This document shows, one piece after another, positions 1 to 5,167 of a stretch of DNA of 7,480 bases. The translations under genes and the position numbers were made by a program. The notes under the pieces were generated by a model that was not told the DNA's origin, did no database searches, and saw only the letters and a list, made by a program, of their open reading frames with translations. The stretch comes from Prolixibacteraceae bacterium (GTDB taxonomy: Bacteria > Bacteroidota > Bacteroidia > Bacteroidales > Prolixibacteraceae): assembly GCA_007116765.1 (NCBI GenBank), contig SKHV01000356.1, forward strand, positions 1 through 7,480, in the 5' to 3' direction. Positions within the stretch are counted from its first letter, which is position 1. Each line of letters opens with the position of its first letter.

Positions 1-459
1 TCGCGACACATCGTAGGCTGCACCTGCATAGCGTTGCGCCTCCTCAACCGAAAAGGTACGCGCGCTGGCAAATGCATAGCTATTCAATGGCCGCTCTTTG
101 TTTACGGTTACCCGCACTTCTTCAATATTGACCAGACTCTCAACCAATTCGGCATTTACCAGCATCTCCCTACCCGATGTTACTTCAAGGTTTTGCATGG
201 TTACGCTCTCGTAGCCCACAAAGCTGAACTGAACGCTTGCCCTGCCAATGGGTACGTTCTCCACCCTGTAACTGCCATTTTCACAGGTTATTGCCCCAAG
301 CATTACTCCATTCACCATTACCCCAACCGACACGAAGGGAATAGGCTGCAAGGTTTCTTTGTCGATTACCCTGCCCCTGACGGTTTGGGTGTATTTTTGC
401 GTGCCAAAAGTATTTGTAAGTGCAAATAAAAGAATTGAAAAGATTACTAAACGTTTCAT
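1..459 (-). CDS. TonB-dependent receptor with CarboxypepD_reg-like domain, N-terminal part, cut by window edge
   Basis: The gene starts at 459 and runs off the left edge after 153 codons with no stop. Residues 1-19 form a signal peptide (MKR, then a hydrophobic stretch ending in TFG), so the product is exported. Residues about 33-110 read as a carboxypeptidase regulatory-like (beta-sandwich) domain: VRGRVIDKETLQPIPFVSV, then GAIT, ENGSYRVENVPIG and FVGYES. Residues about 122-153 contain EVRVTVNKERPLNSYAFASA followed by RTFSVEEAQRYAG, which resembles the start of the plug domain of Bacteroidota TonB-dependent receptors. The role would be TonB-powered uptake across the outer membrane; the substrate cannot be told. 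The start is firm because an in-frame TGA lies 9 nt upstream. The gene follows the flavodoxin-like gene by 29 bp on the same strand, suggesting co-transcription. The beta barrel is outside the window, so a non-receptor surface protein cannot be fully excluded. Confidence 0.85.
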   Translation of the reverse strand, partial: MKRLVIFSILLFALTNTFGTQKYTQTVRGRVIDKETLQPIPFVSVGVMVNGVMLGAITCENGSYRVENVPIGRASVQFSFVGYESVTMQNLEVTSGREMLVNAELVESLVNIEEVRVTVNKERPLNSYAFASARTFSVEEAQRYAGAAYDVSR

Positions 460-488
460 ATCGCATCAGATTTTAAAATTTTTAAGGC

Positions 489-1019
489 TTAACGTGCTAA
501 TCGGGAAATAAAACCATTGTATGCATCAACGATTTCCCCTTCAAAATTATTTTCGTTTAAATGCACCGTTTTATATGCATTTGGGTCGTCTTTTAGTTCA
601 AGGGGTGTAAACATACTTATTGGGAAAGCATGGCAATGCTCGCATTTCTCGTTCAGCAAACCCTTAACCTTATTGAAAACAAGGTTGTAACCGTACTTGC
701 TGTCTTTATCCTTAAATGAGCTACCACAACAAGTTACAAATACCAGTTGCTTTACTTCCTTAGCGTACATTCTAATAAACTCCTTCAACGGTACAATTAG
801 CTTTCCTACCCAAACCGGACCACATAGAATCACACGGTCGTATTCTCTTACCTTCGATTTCAATTTATGGATACCAAGATTTACGCCCATAATCATTAAA
901 ATATGCGAATTCCAGCGCGGTACTATTTCTTCGATTTCACAACTTAGATCTTGCGCCATACGGTTAGCCAGAAATCGATTACTCCCTTTATGCGAGTAAT
1001 AGAGTACTATTGTTCTCAT
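489..1019 (-). CDS. Flavodoxin-like family protein
   Basis: This 176-residue protein has the alternating strand and helix pattern of a flavodoxin. The first strand, RTIVLYYS, leads into a phosphate-binding-type loop SHKGSN (residues 9-14), where long-chain flavodoxins have T/SxTGNT. The strand DRVILCGPVW (61-70) leads into VGKLIVPLKEFI, a typical second flavin-binding loop. QLVFVTCCGSS (91-101) is the third strand and loop. It probably binds FMN and carries electrons in the cytoplasm; partner and substrate are unknown. It has cysteines at 97-98 and a CEHCH motif at 126-130, unusual for plain flavodoxins. It is short enough for the flavodoxin/NADPH-quinone oxidoreductase-like group. The start is fixed by an in-frame TAA 9 nt upstream, and no Shine-Dalgarno is visible. 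It lies 9 bp after the membrane protein gene and 29 bp before the receptor gene, so an operon is likely. The fold call is good; the exact function is open. Confidence 0.85.
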   Translation of the reverse strand: MRTIVLYYSHKGSNRFLANRMAQDLSCEIEEIVPRWNSHILMIMGVNLGIHKLKSKVREYDRVILCGPVWVGKLIVPLKEFIRMYAKEVKQLVFVTCCGSSFKDKDSKYGYNLVFNKVKGLLNEKCEHCHAFPISMFTPLELKDDPNAYKTVHLNENNFEGEIVDAYNGFISRLAR

Positions 1020-1028
1020 AGTATATTA

Positions 1029-1769
1029 TTAATTGTTATTAGTTTTATAGCCTGGTACTTTTGTTGCTTTGACTAAACGAAACAAATCCCTGGCCATCAT
1101 CGGAAGCCAGATACAATAAAAAATTCCCATAAGCGGATGAATAATAGTTGATAAGTCATGCGTGAAAGGATGGATTGCATGCTGTATTAAATCCATAACA
1201 TTACCAATCAGGCCAGCAATTGCGGTTACTTTACTGAAGTCTTTACTGTTCAGTATAATAATGCAGATTATAACGCCTGCACCCTGAGCTAGGAATCCTG
1301 ACATATACGCTCCTGAACTGTTCCACATATCCATTGCAATTACAGCTTCGCCAGCTGCAATTATTTGAGATTTCAATTCAACACTATCGGCTACTGCATA
1401 CTGTTTGCCCAAATGTAACAGGGCAAAAGTCGATTCATTGGCAAATACAAGGGCAACACCAATCATGGTAAATAAAGTAGCAAAAAAGACTGCGACTGAA
1501 TTGAGCGACCTCAACGCCATAAACAGAGCCGGAAAGGTTCCCAGATAAGCTCCAACCAGAAACAACAATAAAAAATCACCTCGCAACATTACCTCTATAT
1601 AGCTACTCTGCTGAATAGTAAAGAATTCCTCAGCAGTTGCTGGTTTTGGGCCGAGTACCATTTGAGCAATTAGAAGTGCAAGTATTGATGCTAATTGTAA
1701 TAAAGCAGCCCATGCCCCGATAATGTAGAGGGTTCTAAGGTTAAATGAAGATGTATTGACTTTGTCCAT
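1029..1769 (-). CDS. Six-helix integral membrane protein, DUF4386-like
   Basis: The product is 246 residues with about six hydrophobic segments, near residues 15-38, 64-86, 91-110, 155-173, 181-198 and 209-228, so it sits in the inner membrane. The stretch LGKQYAVADS at 120-129, followed by IIAAGEAVIA at 136-145 and a helix ending in IIILNSKDFSKVTA, resembles DUF4386 proteins from memory. No biochemical role is established for that family, and no catalytic motif is seen. The start at 1769 is chosen because AAAGGAG lies five bases upstream. The frame stays open to an ATG at 2033, but the extra 88 residues are polar, cysteine- and histidine-rich and unlike the family. The flavodoxin-like gene begins 9 bp after the stop, so the two are probably co-transcribed. 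The coding call is strong; the family name is moderate. Confidence 0.8.
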   Translation of the reverse strand: MDKVNTSSFNLRTLYIIGAWAALLQLASILALLIAQMVLGPKPATAEEFFTIQQSSYIEVMLRGDFLLLFLVGAYLGTFPALFMALRSLNSVAVFFATLFTMIGVALVFANESTFALLHLGKQYAVADSVELKSQIIAAGEAVIAMDMWNSSGAYMSGFLAQGAGVIICIIILNSKDFSKVTAIAGLIGNVMDLIQHAIHPFTHDLSTIIHPLMGIFYCIWLPMMARDLFRLVKATKVPGYKTNNN

Positions 1770-1774
1770 ATCCG

Positions 1775-1781
1775 CTCCTTT
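1775..1781 (-). promoter_or_regulatory. Shine-Dalgarno sequence setting the start of the membrane protein gene
   Basis: The minus strand reads AAAGGAG followed by CGGAT and then the ATG at 1769. This is a near-ideal ribosome binding site with five-base spacing. The other genes of the window lack one, as is common in Bacteroidota. It argues for the 246-residue product over the 334-residue reading. Confidence 0.75.
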
Positions 1782-1809
1782 CGTTTGATTATAAAAATGA
1801 ATGTCAGCA

Positions 1810-1836
1810 CAAAGATGAATAGTAAAATAAAGGCAA
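1810..1836 (-). promoter_or_regulatory. Weak promoter candidate for the membrane protein/flavodoxin/receptor genes
   Basis: On the minus strand a TTG (1834-1836) is followed after 16 bases by CATCTTTG (1810-1817), one mismatch from the Bacteroidota TAnnTTTG element. The spacing is slightly short. It would give a leader of roughly 30-35 bases before the Shine-Dalgarno and ATG. Such matches arise easily by chance in AT-rich DNA. Confidence 0.25.
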
Positions 1837-1982
1837 TCGTTCCTATGTGTAGAGGCGGACCAAGCTGATAGTACTGGCTGTTCTACACAACTGAACATAT
1901 ACATATTATGAGCAAAGAGAAAATAGGAATTGATTGGTACGGGAAAATTGGCGGACAGCTGGGATAAATATTTATGCATATT

Positions 1983-1998
1983 TGCGATTTGAATCGCA
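1983..1998. repeat. 16-bp dyad, operator-like
   Basis: The sequence TGCGATT-TG-AATCGCA has two perfect 7-bp arms around a 2-bp centre. With so short a centre it suits a dimeric protein binding site better than an RNA hairpin. It lies 214 bp upstream of the membrane protein start and 83 bp after the regulator stop. No binder can be named; AraC-type proteins usually favour direct repeats. Confidence 0.4.
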
Positions 1999-2045
1999 CC
2001 ATTCCAATACTTCAAAAGCAACCTAATGAGCAATGCTTTTTTGCA

Positions 2046-2062
2046 ACTAACAAAATGTTAGT
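2046..2062 (-). terminator. Hairpin after the regulator gene, possible weak terminator
   Basis: Perfect 7-bp arms ACTAACA (2046-2052) and TGTTAGT (2056-2062) surround a 3-base loop, 18 bases past the regulator stop. No T tract follows on the minus strand, so a classic intrinsic terminator is not shown. It could also attenuate read-through or be a protein site. Confidence 0.3.
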
Positions 2063-2080
2063 AACAAAACCAACCAAATC

Positions 2081-3868
2081 TTATTCTTCAGATTTTCTAT
2101 AAAACTCACTTGGCGTTACCCCCATCTCCCTCTTAAAAAAGGAATTGAAGGTTGTTTTGGAGTTGAACCCGCTCTCCAGTGCCAGCCCAAGTATGGAAAG
2201 GTGCTCATACTTTGGATTGACCTTGAGCGATTGAAACTCTTTCAGCCTGTAAGCGTTCACGTAATCGTAGAAGTTTTTGCCAAGATGCTCGTTAAGATAC
2301 TGCGAAAGCTGGTTGGTTGGGATATGGATCAATTCAGCCAGCTCAGGCGAGCTTAGCCGGGGGTTAAGGTACGGTTTCCGCCCTTCCATAACTGATGTAA
2401 GTTTGTCCTTAATATCCTTTATCATTTTTTCATTAAGCGTTGCCTTACGGTACTTCTTTGTTTCTATACTACTATTGGGAGCTGGTAAGTAGAATGGCAA
2501 GCCATCAATGGCCTCCTGAAAGCGTGGCTCAGAGCGGAGTTCGTCAAGCGTGCTATCCACAAGAGCAAATAGAATGGGTGTTGACCGATACTTAATGGCC
2601 ATCTCGAAGTAATCAAGAGCCTTATCCTTCAAGCCAGTTAATAGGTATAGCTTGCTAATTGTTGGAAGGAATGGTGCGCTCTGCTCCAGGTTGTCCATTA
2701 TTACTTCTTCTACTTGAAGCAATTGCTCCTTGGCCTTGGCAATATCGCCCTTGTATGCGCTGTACAGCACCTTTACGTATGGTACAATAGACACGAGTGA
2801 TGGGGCAGTTTCCTTTTCGCTTATAACTTTCCATGCCTTCTCAAAATACCCATTCTTACATAGGATCTCAACGTATGCTAAATAATGAGCCGACCAAAGA
2901 TCTGCACTCTTCTCATTCTTCTCAATAAACTCCTGAGCCTTAATGTTATTATCGGTTAAGTGGTACAGGTAGCCAATACAGTAAGTGGTTATAGGGTCGA
3001 AAGGATTAAGTCTTTCGGCATGAAAGAACGAAGCGAAGGCCTCGTCAATACACCCCAACACTATATGTATCAATCCTCTGTAAATATATGCCTCGGCAAA
3101 GTTTGGCTTAAGTCTAAGGGATATATTTATATTCTCCAATGCCTTATGCATATCCCACTCAATCCAGAAATTCTTTCCTGCAACAAGATTATAAACCTCC
3201 GGAATATTGGGATTAAGCGTTAAAAGATGAGCGATATACCCTTCAACCTTTTGGTGGGCCTCCATAGGATTAACATGGCCGACAGAACTTAGCCATGTAT
3301 AAGCATCGCATAGCCCAAGGTACGATTTTTCAAAGGCAGAATCTATAGCAATAGACTGCTCAAAGTATCCAATAATATCGTTGGCCCTATGATGATCGAA
3401 TGAGTTGAGCAGTTGCAACCCTTTAAGGTAGTACTCAAATGCATGTGTATTGGAAATAGTTTTTTGCTCGCTGACGGAGGCCGGAGTTATCGTTAAGCTA
3501 ATGCTCTCTGCAATAAGCTGGGCTATCTCGTCCTGAAGTATGAAAATATCCTTAAGCTCCCGATCCCACTTCTGAGACCATGCATGGAATCCATCTTCGG
3601 CTTTTATTAGCTGAGCTGTAATGCGCACCATTGCGCCCGAACGGCGAACGCTTCCTTCAAGTATAAAATTTATATTTAACTGTTTGCCTATTTCTCTTAT
3701 GTCAGTATCCTTATTTTTAAAAGCGAACGATGATGTACGGGATATTACATCTAAGCCATCGAATTTGCATAATGCGTTAATTATCTCCTCGGTAATGCCA
3801 TCGCTAAAATATTCATCCTCTTTATCGGAACTCATATTTTTGAAAGGAAGGACTGCGATGCTGTTCAT
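2081..3868 (-). CDS. Transcriptional regulator: TolB-like domain, TPR repeats, C-terminal AraC-type HTH
   Basis: The 595-residue protein has three parts. Residues 1 to about 125 form the TolB-like/FlgO-like domain often attached to adenylate cyclases and CadC-like regulators: SIAVLPFKNMSSDKEDEYF, then DGITEEIINAL, LEGSVRRSG and AWSQKWDREL. Residues about 140-455 are helical and TPR-like; ALENINISLRLKPNFAEAYI is a clear unit. Residues about 485-592 are an AraC-family double helix-turn-helix, with LSSPELAELIHIPTNQLSQY, NEHLGKNFYDYVNAYRL and LALESGFNSKTTFNSFFKRE, ending in GVTPSEFYRK. It should bind DNA in the cytoplasm while the TolB and TPR parts sense a ligand or protein. No transmembrane helix is seen, unlike CadC. 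The start is firm: an in-frame TAA lies 27 nt upstream. It precedes the three-gene unit at 1-1769 on the same strand and is a candidate regulator of it, or of itself. The signal sensed is unknown. Confidence 0.92.
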   Translation of the reverse strand: MNSIAVLPFKNMSSDKEDEYFSDGITEEIINALCKFDGLDVISRTSSFAFKNKDTDIREIGKQLNINFILEGSVRRSGAMVRITAQLIKAEDGFHAWSQKWDRELKDIFILQDEIAQLIAESISLTITPASVSEQKTISNTHAFEYYLKGLQLLNSFDHHRANDIIGYFEQSIAIDSAFEKSYLGLCDAYTWLSSVGHVNPMEAHQKVEGYIAHLLTLNPNIPEVYNLVAGKNFWIEWDMHKALENINISLRLKPNFAEAYIYRGLIHIVLGCIDEAFASFFHAERLNPFDPITTYCIGYLYHLTDNNIKAQEFIEKNEKSADLWSAHYLAYVEILCKNGYFEKAWKVISEKETAPSLVSIVPYVKVLYSAYKGDIAKAKEQLLQVEEVIMDNLEQSAPFLPTISKLYLLTGLKDKALDYFEMAIKYRSTPILFALVDSTLDELRSEPRFQEAIDGLPFYLPAPNSSIETKKYRKATLNEKMIKDIKDKLTSVMEGRKPYLNPRLSSPELAELIHIPTNQLSQYLNEHLGKNFYDYVNAYRLKEFQSLKVNPKYEHLSILGLALESGFNSKTTFNSFFKREMGVTPSEFYRKSEE

Positions 3869-3954
3869 TTGTATATTTATTTGATATGGGGTTTAAAATT
3901 ATAATTTTATGCTTATATCGTTTACAAAATTTACTTAAAATCATCAGCAAGTTA

Positions 3955-3972
3955 GAAAGAAAACCTTCTTTC
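3955..3972 (-). terminator. Hairpin just after the dehydrogenase gene, possible terminator
   Basis: Perfect 7-bp arms GAAAGAA (3955-3961) and TTCTTTC (3966-3972) flank a 4-base loop, only 4 bases past the dehydrogenase stop. The stem is AT-rich and no T tract follows, so termination here is a weak inference. The 108-bp gap to the regulator gene also has to hold the regulator's promoter. Confidence 0.3.
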
Positions 3973-3976
3973 AATA

Positions 3977-4933
3977 TCACCCCACCACATTAACCGGCTT
4001 CCCCTTAATAAAAGCTTTGAGATTATCAGCTGCAATGTACATGAGCCTTCTGCGTGCTTCGAAAGTAGCCCAGGCAATGTGCGGGGTAATCATGCAGTTT
4101 TTGGCTTTCAATAAAGGATTATCGGCAGCGGGCGGTTCGGTCGAAAGCACATCGAGCGATGCTCCGGCAATTGTTCCATTATTTAAGGCTTCGGCCAAAT
4201 CGGGCTCGTTCACCAATGGGCCGCGACCGGTATTGACCAGCAGAGCCGACGATTTCATTTTACTTATCAGCTCCCGGTTAACAAAGCCTTTGTTTTCATC
4301 GGTAAGCGGACAATTGATGCTTACGATATCGCTTTGAGCGAATAACTTTTCAAGCGGAACCTGTTCAATACCATTGGGCAAACCGATTTTAACCGACCTG
4401 TTGGCAATAAGCACTTTCATGTCGAAAGCCAGTGCTATTTGGGCTATTTTAGAACCAATTTTACCATAGCCCACTATGCCCATTGTTTTTCCGGCCAATT
4501 CGGTCTGAGGCGAAAGGAAATACGAAAAATCGATGCTGTTTACCCAGCCACCCTTGGCCACATGCTTGCTGTGCATTTCAACTTTATTGAAGTGGGCAAA
4601 AATATGGGCAAAAACCAATTGAGCTACCGAATTGGTGCTGTAGGCCGGTATATTGGTCACAATTATCCCCCTTGCATTGGCAGCTTCAATATCAACTACA
4701 TTATAACCGGTTGCCAAAACACCAATGTATTTCAACTTAGGCAATTGCTGAATAACTTCGGCATTAATAATCACTTTATTGGTAAAAATGAAATCGGCTC
4801 CGGCACAACGCTCAAGCACCATATCCATAGGAGTACGGTCGTAAACCGTAATGTCACAAAAATCCTCAAAAAATTTCCACGATAAGTCGCCGGGGTTTAA
4901 GGTATAAGCGTCGAGTACAACAAGTTTTTCCAT
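3977..4933 (-). CDS. D-2-hydroxyacid dehydrogenase, glycerate dehydrogenase/hydroxypyruvate reductase type
   Basis: The 318-residue product matches the NAD-dependent 2-hydroxyacid dehydrogenase family in length and layout. The N-terminal VVLDAYTLNPGDLSW resembles glycerate dehydrogenases. The nucleotide-binding GYGKIG motif is at 155-160 in GIVGYGKIGSKIAQIA. The expected active-site residues are present: Arg237 in VNTGRGPLV, Glu266 in DVLSTEPP and His285 in TPHIAW. It should reversibly reduce a 2-keto acid such as hydroxypyruvate or glyoxylate with NAD(P)H in the cytoplasm; the true substrate needs assay. The frame is open to an ATG at 4981, but the start at 4933 fits the family, and the 16 extra residues overlap a promoter candidate. 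It sits alone, 234 bp after the ligase gene and 108 bp before the regulator gene, and is probably its own unit. Confidence 0.93.
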   Translation of the reverse strand: MEKLVVLDAYTLNPGDLSWKFFEDFCDITVYDRTPMDMVLERCAGADFIFTNKVIINAEVIQQLPKLKYIGVLATGYNVVDIEAANARGIIVTNIPAYSTNSVAQLVFAHIFAHFNKVEMHSKHVAKGGWVNSIDFSYFLSPQTELAGKTMGIVGYGKIGSKIAQIALAFDMKVLIANRSVKIGLPNGIEQVPLEKLFAQSDIVSINCPLTDENKGFVNRELISKMKSSALLVNTGRGPLVNEPDLAEALNNGTIAGASLDVLSTEPPAADNPLLKAKNCMITPHIAWATFEARRRLMYIAADNLKAFIKGKPVNVVG

Positions 4934-4953
4934 ATGTTTATATTTACGAGAAA

Positions 4954-4984
4954 CAAAGAAACGAAGTAAAATCGTAAGCACAAA
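4954..4984 (-). promoter_or_regulatory. Promoter candidate for the dehydrogenase gene
   Basis: On the minus strand TTTG (4981-4984) is followed after 19 bases by TTTCTTTG (4954-4961), one mismatch from TAnnTTTG. The spacing suits a Bacteroidota -33/-7 promoter. Transcription would begin about 13 bases before the ATG at 4933, leaving a short leader and placing the ATG at 4981 essentially upstream of the transcript. Confidence 0.35.
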
Positions 4985-5000
4985 GACTGGATTCAGGTTT

Positions 5001-5056
5001 AATTACGCTGCGCTCCGTTGATTTGGCTACGCCGATCTTCGATTTCGCTTCGCTCC
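5001..5056. repeat. Imperfect 16-bp direct repeat, period 40
   Basis: Copies at 5001-5016 (AATTACGCTGCGCTCC) and 5041-5056 (GATTTCGCTTCGCTCC) agree at 13 of 16 positions. They are richer in GC than the surrounding spacer. The 9-mer TTCAGGTTT also occurs on both sides, at 4992-5000 and 5066-5074. The block sits between the ligase and dehydrogenase genes. It may be a remnant of a dispersed intergenic repeat, which only a genome-wide comparison can show. Confidence 0.45.
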
Positions 5057-5127
5057 AATTCAAGTTTCAGGTTTTTGAAGCAGTATGAACAACAGAAAAA
5101 GACAGACAGCAACTTACCTCACCAACC

Positions 5128-5141
5128 AGCCATAAGCCATA
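5128..5141. repeat. Short tandem repeat, two copies of AGCCATA
   Basis: AGCCATA occurs twice in tandem at 5128-5134 and 5135-5141, followed by the related AGCAAGCAGCCAT to 5154. It lies just past the ligase stop codon. It may reflect slippage; no function is apparent. Confidence 0.5.
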
Positions 5142-5167
5142 AGCAAGCAGCCATCAAACATATCCCA

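Larger units (their letters stand above)
1770..2080. other. 311-bp intergenic region between regulator gene and membrane protein gene
   Basis: I see no convincing gene here. The region holds a hairpin just after the regulator stop (2046-2062), a 16-bp dyad (1983-1998), a promoter candidate (1810-1836) and the Shine-Dalgarno at 1775-1781. The minus-strand frame of the membrane protein stays open through most of it, but the predicted peptide looks random. Its length suggests a regulated leader for the three downstream genes. Confidence 0.6.

Noticed and set aside
34..429. A 131-codon plus-strand open frame
   Set aside because: It is antisense to the receptor gene, whose minus-strand frame shows a signal peptide and a recognisable domain; the plus-strand product resembles nothing.
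281..466. A 61-codon minus-strand open frame beginning at 466
   Set aside because: It is out of frame with the receptor, which starts at 459 and gives a clear signal peptide and CarboxypepD_reg-like domain.
4439..4885. A 148-codon plus-strand open frame
   Set aside because: It is antisense to the dehydrogenase, whose catalytic and NAD-binding motifs are all in the minus-strand frame.
4934..4981. A 16-residue longer N terminus of the dehydrogenase
   Set aside because: The family begins at MEKLVVLDAYTLNPGD, and the extra codons coincide with a promoter candidate.
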